From positions 1 through 8,247 of the forward strand of contig JAUNXW010000066.1 of NCBI GenBank assembly GCA_030539595.1: a DNA stretch of 8,247 nt. Direction: 5' to 3'. The translations under genes were made by a program, and so were the position numbers. The stretch is from Methanocorpusculum sp. Its GTDB lineage: Archaea > Halobacteriota > Methanomicrobia > Methanomicrobiales > Methanocorpusculaceae. Of this stretch, positions 1 through 6,397 are shown in pieces; position 1 is the first letter of the stretch, and every line of letters begins with the position of its first letter. A model generated the notes under the pieces. That model saw only the letters and a program-made list of their open reading frames with translations. It was not told where the DNA came from and made no database searches.

Positions 1-1206
1 CGGATAGATTTTTATTTTACCCTCATCAATCATTTTCTTAGATTTTGAATCGCCGTAAAATCCCAAAACCCACTCTTTAGGTGTTGTCTCATCAATTAAA
101 CCGACAACAGCATCACCGTTTTCAAACATATTCTGAGTAACACCGTTTCCTGTCTTCTGCGCGACAGCGTTTCCAACCTTGTAATACGGATTTGAAAAAG
201 TCACTCTGACGCTTCTGTCGTTTGTAATTGTAAGCGCGGAGCAGAACATATCAATTTCACCTTTTTCAACCGCAGAAACTCCCGGACCCCATGAAAGATA
301 TCTGTATTCAATATCAAATCCGTTGCGCTCAGCAATCCACTCAATTAATTCAACATCAAATCCTGCGGGCTTTCCGTTTTCATCAAGATAAGCAAAAGGC
401 GGAAAGTCTTTGGTGATTCCCACAACGTATGTATCTTTAGTGATGAAGAACCCGTACTCTTTAGAAATTTTTTCAAATCCGCCCGATACAGTAAAATCTT
501 CAAAGCCAGCATTAAGCATTTCAAGAAGTTCGGTGTTGCCAGATTTTACAGCGGTGGCGTATACTTTTTTGTCGCCGACAGAACCTATGTATTTCAGGGA
601 CTCTCTTTCTGTTAATCTGTTTGCAAGCAATATCGAATTGGAAATACATGCACCTGCTCTTGAATCCTCGACATCAACAAGCGCGGCGTCTATTGTAAAT
701 CTCTGAAGAATTTTCCCTTCATCAACCATCCGGTTGAATTTGCTTTCACCGAAATAATCTTTCAGCAGAGTTTCAGCAGGTGAATCGAGTTCACACGATA
801 TTGTCAAATCACCGGAAAGCGCATCATCAACAGTGTAGTCCGATGATTTTTTGGCGACGAATCCGTAAGAGAGGTCGATATGGAAATCGGAAAAATCAAA
901 AACTTTTCTGCTTCCGTTTGTAACAACAGCCCACGACATTAAATCAATGACACCTTTATCAAGGTCTGTCTGATAATCCGATGTCTTCACATAATTAAAT
1001 GTAATATTCTTGTTTTCGGCTATCCAATTAAGCACATCAATCCCAACCCCTTTGGGTTCGCCTGTTGCCAAGTCGGTGGTCGAGAGAATATTATTACTTT
1101 CACTGAACCCTACATTGTAGGTTTCTTTCTCCTGAATGCACCCTGCAGAGATAATTATCAAAGCGACTGCGAGAAGTACCGCAAGAATTAATGTTTTTTG
1201 TCTCAT
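1..1206 (-). CDS. Tandem-domain solute-binding lipoprotein (SBP_bac_3 type), 3' end beyond window
   Basis: A minus-strand frame of 402 codons starts at ATG 1206 and stays open to base 1, so the C-terminus is missing. Residues 1-22 are a hydrophobic signal peptide ending in the lipobox SAGC (residues 20-23), so C23 should be the lipidated anchor on the outer membrane face. Two periplasmic-binding-protein type-3 modules follow. The first covers about residues 30-245 and is divergent (KGVGIDVLNWIAENKNI; RKVFDFSDF). The second, from about 258 onward, is canonical (PPFAYLDENGKPAGFDVELI, then TITNDRSVRVTFSNPYY). Such domains bind polar amino acids or similar small solutes for ABC transporters or sensor proteins. 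No permease or ATPase gene is visible here, so a transport or sensing role is inferred and the ligand is unknown. The second module ends about 144 residues in at the edge. Confidence 0.9.
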   Translation of the reverse strand, partial: MRQKTLILAVLLAVALIIISAGCIQEKETYNVGFSESNNILSTTDLATGEPKGVGIDVLNWIAENKNITFNYVKTSDYQTDLDKGVIDLMSWAVVTNGSRKVFDFSDFHIDLSYGFVAKKSSDYTVDDALSGDLTISCELDSPAETLLKDYFGESKFNRMVDEGKILQRFTIDAALVDVEDSRAGACISNSILLANRLTERESLKYIGSVGDKKVYATAVKSGNTELLEMLNAGFEDFTVSGGFEKISKEYGFFITKDTYVVGITKDFPPFAYLDENGKPAGFDVELIEWIAERNGFDIEYRYLSWGPGVSAVEKGEIDMFCSALTITNDRSVRVTFSNPYYKVGNAVAQKTGNGVTQNMFENGDAVVGLIDETTPKEWVLGFYGDSKSKKMIDEGKIKIYP

Positions 1207-1231
1207 TTCACTTATATTTAAATAAGTCAGG

Positions 1232-1244
1232 ATTGTTTATTAAT
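1232..1244 (-). promoter_or_regulatory. Possible TATA element of the solute-binding lipoprotein gene
   Basis: On the minus strand an AT-rich ATTAATAAACAAT stretch lies about 30 bases before the ATG at 1206, suitable for a very short leader. A second AT-rich, nearly palindromic stretch (CTTAT...ATAAG, 1211-1226) is too close to the start codon to be its TATA box and could instead be an operator. Assignment is by position and composition only. Confidence 0.3.
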
Positions 1245-1323
1245 CTATTGTGAACTAAGCGTTACTTATTGGGGCTGTCCAATCGTAAAAAAATTGTAGT
1301 AGATTTGTTTCCTTTTTTTCTTA

Positions 1324-1528
1324 ATGCCCAAGAAAGTCATACTCCTTATTAACAGAAATTCAAGACGAACTGAATCTTTTCGATGCAGTACAGTGTCTCG
1401 CCACAAAATTCAGAGAAGCAACAGTACAACAATCCCAACATCAAAATCTTGTTCAATGGATTTTTTCACGATTGGACAAGCTCAATATCCTCGCGCTGAG
1501 ATTAGACGCGGGTATTAAATATTCATGA
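1324..1528 (+). pseudogene. Unrecognised coding-like stretch, apparently frame-disrupted
   Basis: From 1325 the frame ending at TGA 1526-1528 reads 67 codons with a protein-like, helix-prone composition (for example LLTEIQDELNLFDAVQCLA, then NLVQWIFSRLDKLNILAL). It has no start codon: a TAA at 1322-1324 precedes it directly. An ATG at 1324 lies one frame away. A +1 shift in the AAGAAAG run near 1330-1336 would join MPKK to this frame and give a complete protein of about 67 residues. I do not recognise the family. It could be a decayed small gene, the start of an inactivated transposase, a sequencing error, or chance. No good ribosome binding site precedes 1324. Within the 344-base gap 1207-1550 this stretch and the two flanking promoters are all I can see. 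Confidence 0.27.
1512..1522 (+). promoter_or_regulatory. Probable TATA box of the rps24e operon
   Basis: TATTAAATATT lies about 33 bases before the rps24e ATG. A TSS about 25 bases downstream would leave a leader of only a few bases. The weak GAGAT just before the ATG fits a near-leaderless transcript. The element overlaps the 3' end of the unrecognised coding-like stretch, which argues that the latter is no longer constrained as a gene. Confidence 0.5.
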
Positions 1529-1550
1529 CGCTAATAATTTAGAGATATCG

Positions 1551-1847
1551 ATGGAGATTAAGATTACCTCTAACACGAGAAACGAGCTGTTAAGCCGCAG
1601 TGAGGTTGCATTCGTCGCAAACTACGACGGCGCAACCCCCAAACGTCTTGACATCAGCGCAAAAATTGCTGCTCTTCAAAACGTAGCTGTAGAAAACCTT
1701 GTCCTTTCACCTTTGAAAGGTAAATTTGGAGTAAGAGCTGTAGAAGGCATTGCCAGAATCTATGATTCACCTGAAGCACTGAAAGCAACCGAGCGCGAAT
1801 ACTTAATCGCACGCGGACAGCCCAAAGCTGAAGCTGAGGAGGAGTAA
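1551..1847 (+). CDS. rps24e: Small ribosomal subunit protein S24e (eS24)
   Basis: The 98-residue product has the standard length and sequence pattern of archaeal S24e: an N-terminal MEIKITSNTRNELLSR strand-helix, then ATPKRLDISAKIAALQNV (compare TPSR.EV...LA in the family), and the basic KGKFGVRAVEGIARIYDS segment followed by KATEREYLIAR. It ends in an acidic AEAEEE tail. It binds the 30S subunit in archaea and eukaryotes and has no bacterial counterpart. The ATG at 1551 is the first in frame and follows a TATA box at short distance. It is the first gene of the operon. Two bases separate its stop from the rps27ae start, and its last codons carry that gene's GGAGGAG ribosome binding site. Confidence 0.96.
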   Translation: MEIKITSNTRNELLSRSEVAFVANYDGATPKRLDISAKIAALQNVAVENLVLSPLKGKFGVRAVEGIARIYDSPEALKATEREYLIARGQPKAEAEEE

Positions 1848-1849
1848 AA

Positions 1850-2035
1850 ATGGCAGCAAAGAAACCAGCAAAAAAAGAGGCAGCAAAGCGCAGCGCTCTT
1901 TACTCCGTTGACAACCAGGGAAAAGCAACCGCAACACACAAGACATGCCCCAGATGCGGAGCAGGTGTGTTCATGGGCGAGCACAAAGACAGATTCGCCT
2001 GTGGAAAATGCGGTTACACCGAGTTTAAGCAATAA
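1850..2035 (+). CDS. rps27ae: Small ribosomal subunit protein S27ae (eS31), zinc ribbon
   Basis: The product has 61 residues. A lysine- and alanine-rich N-terminus (residues 2-14) precedes a zinc ribbon with ligands C33, C36, C51 and C54 (CPRCG ... CGKCG), ending GYTEFKQ as usual. In eukaryotes the homologue is made as a ubiquitin fusion; here, as in archaea generally, it stands alone. It is part of the 30S subunit. The strong Shine-Dalgarno GGAGGAG lies in the end of rps24e, so the two genes are translationally close. Nine bases separate it from kae1-bud32. Confidence 0.96.
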   Translation: MAAKKPAKKEAAKRSALYSVDNQGKATATHKTCPRCGAGVFMGEHKDRFACGKCGYTEFKQ

Positions 2036-2044
2036 GATAAAATC

Positions 2045-3622
2045 ATGCCCGAAAAAAGGGTTTTAGGTATTGAAGGGACAGCATGGAACTTCAGTGCCGC
2101 TATTTTTGAAAAAGATTTGGTCTGCCTTCACTCAGCGCCGTATACTCCGGTATCGGGCGGAATACATCCTCGTGAAGCAGCACAGCACCACGCAAGCGTA
2201 GCATCCGATGTAATCTCACAGACACTTGCAGAGGCGGGCGGAAAAATAGATGCGGTTGCATTTTCAATAGGACCGGGTTTAGGTCCTTCGCTTAGAACCG
2301 CGGCAACAACCGCGAGAACTCTCGCGCTGAAATTCAACGTCCCGTTAATCGGCGTAAATCACTGCGTCGCGCATGTTGAAATCGGACGCTGGTACACAAA
2401 ATTCGAAGACCCTATTGTCCTTTACGCATCAGGCGCAAACACTCAGGTTCTCGGTTTTCTTAATGGAAAATACAGAATTTTCGGCGAGACGTTAGATATC
2501 GGTCTGGGAAACGCGCTTGACAAATTCGCAAGAAGCCACAATCTGCCTCACCCGGGCGGACCTATAATTGAAAATCTTGCGAAGTCTGGAAAATATATTC
2601 ATCTGCCTTACACTGTCAAGGGAATGGATTTGGCATTTTCGGGTTTGATGAGCGCGGCAAAAGATGCGAGCACTCGCGGAGAAAAAATGGAAGATGTTTG
2701 TCATTCTTTTCAGGAAACCGCGTTTGCGATGTGTGTTGAAGTAACCGAGCGCGCTCTGGCCCACACAGGAAAAGATCAGGTAATTCTTGTCGGCGGTGTG
2801 GGAGCAAACTCGCGTCTACAGGAAATGCTCAGGACAATGTGTGAAGAACGCGGTGCTCAGTTTATGGCACCTCCCAGAACATATATGGGAGACAACGGCG
2901 CTATGATTGCCTACACCGGAAAAATAATGCTTGAAGCAGGTTCAACGATTTCAATTGCCGATTCGGTTGTAAATCCGTATTACCGCTCAGATCAGGTTGA
3001 TGTAACCTGGAGAAAAGACGCGGGCGATTTATTTTCAAACGGTCAGTCCGAAACCGCAGAACGCGGAGCGGAAGCTTCTGTTGATTTAAGCGGTGCTGAT
3101 GCTGTCAAAACCCGTCTTTCAAAAGGCTACCGCGTGAAAGAACTCGACGAGCATTTAATTACAGAAAGAACACGCGCCGAAGCAAGAATAATTTCTTCAG
3201 CGCGTCGCGGTGGAGTACCAGTTCCAATAATCAGAGACGTTACCACGCACTCAATAGTTATGGAAAAACTCTCCGGCGACGTTTTGAAATATATTATCAA
3301 CGAGGTTCACGCAAAAGAAGCAGGTGTCACTGTCGGGAAACTTCACTCAAGCGGAATTGTTCACGGCGATTTGACCACTTCGAATATGATTTGGCAGAAC
3401 GGCAGAGTTTATCTCATTGACTTTGGTCTGGCGCAGACTACGGATGAAATCGAACCGCGCGGTGTTGACCTTCATGTTTTGTTCCAGACGCTTGAAAGCA
3501 CAACCGAAAATCCTGAAGCTCTTCGCTCTGCATTTATTGACGGATACCGTTCATCATTTGATGAGGCTGACGCCGTTCTCGAACGTGAACACGAAATTGA
3601 GTTGAGAGGAAGATATCTTTGA
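2045..3622 (+). CDS. kae1-bud32: Kae1-Bud32 fusion: tRNA t6A threonylcarbamoyltransferase with KEOPS kinase/ATPase domain
   Basis: The 525-residue product joins two KEOPS subunits. Residues 1 to about 322 are Kae1 (TsaD/YgjD family, ASKHA fold), with metal ligands H106 and H110 in NHCVAHVE and D283 in MGDNGAMIA, plus nucleotide-site motifs such as SIGPGLGPSLRTA. Kae1 transfers threonylcarbamoyl from TC-AMP to A37 of ANN-decoding tRNAs. A short linker leads to Bud32 (about 336-525), an atypical small kinase: RGAEA at 340-344, presumed catalytic lysine K355 (KTR), helix-C glutamate E379 in RTRAEAR, catalytic loop HGDLTTSN with D442 and N447, DFG at 459-461, and the C-terminal RGRYL. All key residues are present in both halves, so both should be active. 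The fusion is known from several euryarchaeal lineages. Pcc1 and Cgi121 are not in this window. It shares its operon with two ribosomal protein genes, and its stop overlaps the rdgB start. Confidence 0.97.
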   Translation: MPEKRVLGIEGTAWNFSAAIFEKDLVCLHSAPYTPVSGGIHPREAAQHHASVASDVISQTLAEAGGKIDAVAFSIGPGLGPSLRTAATTARTLALKFNVPLIGVNHCVAHVEIGRWYTKFEDPIVLYASGANTQVLGFLNGKYRIFGETLDIGLGNALDKFARSHNLPHPGGPIIENLAKSGKYIHLPYTVKGMDLAFSGLMSAAKDASTRGEKMEDVCHSFQETAFAMCVEVTERALAHTGKDQVILVGGVGANSRLQEMLRTMCEERGAQFMAPPRTYMGDNGAMIAYTGKIMLEAGSTISIADSVVNPYYRSDQVDVTWRKDAGDLFSNGQSETAERGAEASVDLSGADAVKTRLSKGYRVKELDEHLITERTRAEARIISSARRGGVPVPIIRDVTTHSIVMEKLSGDVLKYIINEVHAKEAGVTVGKLHSSGIVHGDLTTSNMIWQNGRVYLIDFGLAQTTDEIEPRGVDLHVLFQTLESTTENPEALRSAFIDGYRSSFDEADAVLEREHEIELRGRYL

Positions 3623-4173
3623 TTACTGTTGTTACCGGAAATAAAAATAAAGCTGCTGAGGTTGCGGCATTTTTTAATGGCGTTGAAGAGGTTGCTCACA
3701 TCTCTTTTGAAACTATCGAGCCTCAGTCGGATTCTGTTTCGGAAGTCGCGGAGGAAAAAGCAAGACAGGCTTATTCTGCACTGAAGAGACCTCTTATTGT
3801 TGACGACACAGGACTATTCATTGAAGCCCTGAAAGGATTTCCAGGAGTTTACGCGGCTTACGTTTTGGATACTGTTGGAAATTCGGGAATTTTGAAACTC
3901 ATGGAAAATGTTTCCGAAGAAAACAGGAAAGCGTATTTCATGACCTCTATTGCTTTTGCTGACGAGGATGGTATTCATACTTTTGAAGGCAGAGTTGACG
4001 GAACAATTGCTTGTAAACCGCGCGGAGACTTAGGATTTGGTTATGACCCAATATTTGAGGTATCAGGAAAAACTCTTGCGGAAATGGATATGTCTGAAAA
4101 AAATTCCATATCTCACAGAGCAAGGGCTCTTATGATATTCAGAGACTGGTATCTGGCTGAAAAACAAATTTGA
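3619..4173 (+). CDS. rdgB: XTP/dITP diphosphatase (RdgB/HAM1 family)
   Basis: The 184-residue product hydrolyses non-canonical purine triphosphates (dITP, XTP) to monophosphates, keeping them out of nucleic acids. Family motifs in order: N-terminal TGNKNKAAEV (substrate loop); VDDTGLFIEALKGFPGVYAAY with D62 and D63, one of which should be the catalytic/metal aspartate; GDLGFGYDPIF with D143; and SHRARA with H166-R167. Length matches the family. The start is a TTG at 3619 overlapping the kae1-bud32 stop by four bases (TTGA). It is preceded by GAGGA about nine bases upstream, and translation begins right at the conserved MITVVTGNKNK, so no upstream start is needed. The overlap implies translational coupling. 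RdgB next to KEOPS genes is a recurrent archaeal arrangement. Confidence 0.95.
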   Translation: MITVVTGNKNKAAEVAAFFNGVEEVAHISFETIEPQSDSVSEVAEEKARQAYSALKRPLIVDDTGLFIEALKGFPGVYAAYVLDTVGNSGILKLMENVSEENRKAYFMTSIAFADEDGIHTFEGRVDGTIACKPRGDLGFGYDPIFEVSGKTLAEMDMSEKNSISHRARALMIFRDWYLAEKQI

Positions 4174-4190
4174 ATCTTTTTTAAAACACA

Positions 4191-4382
4191 AGCGAGACTC
4201 CTGTATTCAGTTAAGAATACAGGCGGCTGGGGATTAGTTCATCAGGAAAAACCCGTGAACGCCGAAAGAGGGGTTTCAGCTTACAGCGGTTATGTCTCTT
4301 ATTAAAAGATATATCCGAGAGGTAATAAAGGTTTCTTTGTGAAAGCCGTATGCGGTTATTTTTTGAGAAAATCGAACTGCAT
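4191..4382 (+). ncRNA. Candidate structured RNA in the rdgB / OB-fold gene gap
   Basis: This stretch has no convincing reading frame but many complementary segments. They include a perfect 9-bp hairpin (CCTGTATTC 4200-4208 with GAATACAGG 4215-4223); GAGAC 4194-4198 with GTCTC 4294-4298, which could close a multibranch domain; GTTCA 4237-4241 with TGAAC 4256-4260; a competing AAACCC 4249-4254 with GGGTTT 4271-4276; TTATTA with TAATAA around 4299-4328; GGTTTC with GAAAGCC around 4330-4347; and ATGCGGTT 4350-4357 with AACTGCAT 4375-4382, whose inner stem ATTTT/AAAAT sits above a two-base CG bulge. One pair of the last stem is a G-U wobble on this strand only. It could be an independent RNA, an rdgB 3' UTR, or a leader of the next gene. 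I could not match it to RNase P, SRP or a riboswitch class. Confidence 0.35.
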
Positions 4383-4394
4383 TACTCGTAAAGA

Positions 4395-4406
4395 TTTAAA
4401 CTTATA
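4395..4406 (+). promoter_or_regulatory. Probable TATA box of the OB-fold membrane protein gene
   Basis: TTTAAACTTATA is centred about 33 bases before the ATG at 4434. A TSS about 25 bases downstream would leave a leader of under ten bases. It lies after the hairpin-rich stretch, so if it is the main promoter the putative RNA is not a leader of this gene. Confidence 0.4.
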
Positions 4407-4433
4407 CGATTAACAAATATAATAGGTTTCAAG

Positions 4434-4988
4434 ATGAAAATAAAAGGTGTCAGAATAACGGTCTCGCCTATGCACATAACTATTGTTGTGTTTTTCATAG
4501 TTCTCTTTATCTTTGAGTTTTTTATAACCGGATACCAGTCTATGTATCTTTTTTGGGGAATTCCTTTAGCACTGCTGCTTTTGGTTGTTCCGCTTATCAA
4601 CAGTTACAGCGTCGGAAAACAGTATGTCAAGCTCCTGCCCGAATATGAGCGCGAGGCTAAGCCTTGCAGAATTAAACAGATTGGCGCGGGAACTGCGGGA
4701 AGACCTGTAAGGGTTGAGGGAGTTGTTCAGAGCAAAAAAGGCGGATTTATCGGAAGACCTGGATACAAAATCTTTGACGGAAGCGGTGCTGTGATTGTTC
4801 AGAGATCTAATCCGTTCGATATAGAAATCAAGGTGGGAGATAATATTCAGGTTGTCGGAATGGTTACCAGACGTTTCGCGTTTATCGGTAATTATGTTGT
4901 TCACGCAATCGGGGCAAAGATTATTGAGAATCATTCTGAAATTGATGTTGAGATGAATAAAGATATCAAAATCAAGAAATATAATTAA
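4434..4988 (+). CDS. Two-helix membrane protein with a C-terminal OB-fold domain
   Basis: The product has 184 residues. Two hydrophobic helices are clear, about residues 14-33 (rich in I, V, F) and 38-57 (FWGIPLALLLLVVPL), joined by a short polar turn. The soluble part from about 60 onward contains an OB-fold-like beta barrel at about 88-165: GRPVRVEGVV, KIFDGSGAVIVQR, then VGDNIQVVGMVTRRFAFIGNYVVHAIGAKII. This strand pattern is typical of tRNA_anti-type OB domains, and a broadly similar layout (membrane helices plus OB barrel) occurs in NfeD-like proteins. Both termini of the helix pair should lie on the same membrane side; which side is uncertain, although the basic N-terminus favours inside. 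The start ATG has an AGGT ribosome-binding-like site seven bases upstream. Function is unknown; nucleic-acid binding or protein partnering are both possible. A T-run follows the stop. Confidence 0.8.
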   Translation: MKIKGVRITVSPMHITIVVFFIVLFIFEFFITGYQSMYLFWGIPLALLLLVVPLINSYSVGKQYVKLLPEYEREAKPCRIKQIGAGTAGRPVRVEGVVQSKKGGFIGRPGYKIFDGSGAVIVQRSNPFDIEIKVGDNIQVVGMVTRRFAFIGNYVVHAIGAKIIENHSEIDVEMNKDIKIKKYN

Positions 4989-5000
4989 TCTCAGATTCTA

Positions 5001-5014
5001 TTTTTTTATTTTCA
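5001..5014 (+). terminator. T-run terminator after the OB-fold gene
   Basis: Seven consecutive T residues (5001-5007) followed by ATTTTC lie 13 bases after the stop codon. Archaeal RNA polymerase terminates at U-tracts without needing a hairpin, and none is evident here. The rest of the 168-base gap holds only the promoter of the reductase gene. Confidence 0.5.
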
Positions 5015-5126
5015 GATACGATTTGATTTAGATCCATTCTGCTGAATGTATGGCAGCTTTGAAAAAACATACTTGAAAGGCTCTCGGAGCAAAAAATAAT
5101 TCCTGCATAATTGCCACTATACAAAT

Positions 5127-5138
5127 CATATTAATATC
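5127..5138 (+). promoter_or_regulatory. Probable TATA box of the Grx-TrxR gene, implying a leaderless mRNA
   Basis: An AT-rich element CATATTAATATC is centred about 25 bases before the ATG at 5157, so transcription should start at or within a base or two of the start codon. In agreement, no Shine-Dalgarno sequence is present: the bases before the ATG are CAATTAAAAATT. A second candidate, ACTATACAAA at 5116-5125, would give a leader of about ten bases. Confidence 0.5.
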
Positions 5139-5156
5139 ACAACTCAATTAAAAATT

Positions 5157-6326
5157 ATGAATCACAAGATAGTTCTGTACTCGCTTGATGGCTGTCCTCA
5201 CTGCAAAAACGTCAAGAAGTTCTTCAAGAGCAATGGAATTGACTACATAAACCGCGACGTCGGAGAAAGCGACGCAGCGGCAGAAGAGGCTGTGAAAATC
5301 TCCGGGCAGATGGGTGTTCCTGTAACCGTAATAGACGACGAGACTGTTATAGTGGGCGATGACATAAGACAGCTTAAGGCTCTACTTCTTGAACCCGAAG
5401 GAAATGACATCTCAAAGAAAGTCTATGACTTAATTATAATCGGTGCAGGAGCTTCGGGTTTATCTGCTTCGATTTATGCAGCGCGAAAAAATATTGATTT
5501 TATCGTCGTGAGCGGTTCGGTCGGTGGAATGGTAAAGCAGAGCGCAGTGGTTGAAAATTTCCCGAGCTACCCTGAAATCTCCGGAGAAAAGCTGATGAAC
5601 AAAATTTACGAGCACGCAAAAAAAGCGGGCGCGAATTTTGTTGACGACGCGGTAACAGGAATCATAAAAGAAGACGGGCTTTTCAAAATTGATACGATAG
5701 GCTCAGGAACTCTTTCGTCAAAAACTGTTATCGCAGCAACAGGCAGAAGCCCAAGACTTACTCAGGCAAAAGGCGAGGACGAATTTTTCGGAAAAGGTGT
5801 TGCTATTTGTTCAACCTGCGACGGACCTCTTTACAAACGTAAAACGGTTGGTGTTCTCGGCGGAGGAAATACTGCTTTTGACACGGCAATAGATATGGCA
5901 GACATAGCCAAAGAGGTTCACATGATTGTCAGAGGAGATATTAAAGCCGATGAAGCTTTAGTAAGCAAACTGAAATCAAAAAAGAATGTCGTCTATCATT
6001 ACGGATTTGAGATTGTCGAGTTCGGCGGAAACAAAATGCTTGAATTCATAAATCTGAAAAATCTCAAGGACGGCAGTATCGAAAAAATACAGCTCAGCGG
6101 GCTCTTCCTTGGAATAGGTCTTGATGCGAATACAAGAATCTTTGATGGGTTTGTAAATCTGAATAACTCAAAAGAGATTGTTATTGACCAGAACTGCAAA
6201 ACAAACGTTGACGGGTTTTTCGCGGCAGGCGACTCAACATCTGTATTTGCAAAACAGCTGACTTCGTCTGTTGGTGAGGGAGTAAAAGCGCTTATTTCAG
6301 CGGTTGAGTATTTGAAAAATAATTAA
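5157..6326 (+). CDS. Glutaredoxin-thioredoxin reductase fusion flavoprotein
   Basis: The product has 389 residues. Residues 1 to about 78 form a glutaredoxin/NrdH-like domain with active site CPHC (C13, C16) and a cis-proline region GVPVTVID (P55). From about 89 onward the chain is a low-molecular-weight thioredoxin reductase: FAD site GAGASG (96-101), redox pair CSTC (C218, C221) followed by DG, second nucleotide motif GGGNTA (235-240), and FAD-closing motif FFAAGDSTS (354-362). It should pass electrons from a reduced cofactor through FAD and C218/C221 to a dithiol, perhaps its own N-terminal CPHC. The stretch expected to bind the NADPH 2'-phosphate (HRRxxxRA in well-studied enzymes) reads VRGDIKAD at 258-265, lacking the His and one Arg, so the electron donor is uncertain. 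The gene is monocistronic, with its own promoter and a T-run after the stop. Confidence 0.93.
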   Translation: MNHKIVLYSLDGCPHCKNVKKFFKSNGIDYINRDVGESDAAAEEAVKISGQMGVPVTVIDDETVIVGDDIRQLKALLLEPEGNDISKKVYDLIIIGAGASGLSASIYAARKNIDFIVVSGSVGGMVKQSAVVENFPSYPEISGEKLMNKIYEHAKKAGANFVDDAVTGIIKEDGLFKIDTIGSGTLSSKTVIAATGRSPRLTQAKGEDEFFGKGVAICSTCDGPLYKRKTVGVLGGGNTAFDTAIDMADIAKEVHMIVRGDIKADEALVSKLKSKKNVVYHYGFEIVEFGGNKMLEFINLKNLKDGSIEKIQLSGLFLGIGLDANTRIFDGFVNLNNSKEIVIDQNCKTNVDGFFAAGDSTSVFAKQLTSSVGEGVKALISAVEYLKNN

Positions 6327-6329
6327 TAA

Positions 6330-6336
6330 TTTTTTT
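6330..6336 (+). terminator. T-run terminator of the Grx-TrxR gene
   Basis: Seven T residues begin four bases after the stop codon of the reductase. The gene is convergent with ndk, and each has its own T-run within the 71-base gap. Confidence 0.55.
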
Positions 6337-6388
6337 CGTGATGTACCCAAAGGTCAAAAGAGAAAACAAAACTCAATAATAAATAATC

Positions 6389-6396
6389 AAAAAAAA
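6389..6396 (-). terminator. T-run terminator of the rpl7ae-ndk operon
   Basis: Eight A residues on the plus strand give a U8 tract on the minus-strand transcript, beginning two bases after the ndk stop codon. The operon therefore appears to end at ndk. Confidence 0.55.
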
Positions 6397-6397
6397 T

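Noticed and set aside
410..706. 98-codon plus-strand open frame inside the solute-binding gene
   Set aside because: It is antisense to a clear lipoprotein with recognisable binding-domain motifs, and its translation resembles no protein family.
1211..1226. Near-palindrome CTTAT...ATAAG as TATA box of the solute-binding gene
   Set aside because: It lies only a few bases before the ATG, so transcription would start inside the signal peptide coding region.
1760..2032. Minus-strand open frame across rps24e and rps27ae
   Set aside because: It is antisense to two certain ribosomal protein genes, and its cysteine-rich translation is an artefact of the opposite strand.
4341..4382. Resemblance of AAAGCCGTATGCGGT to the 5' half of group II intron domain V, with a two-base bulge on the 3' strand
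   Set aside because: The catalytic AGC is not at the base of the stem, the matching 3' half is absent, and there is no intron-encoded protein or intron boundary.
4174..4433. RNase P RNA, SRP RNA or a known riboswitch in the rdgB downstream gap
   Set aside because: The segment is too short for the archaeal RNase P or SRP RNAs and lacks their conserved core sequences; no recognised riboswitch consensus was found.
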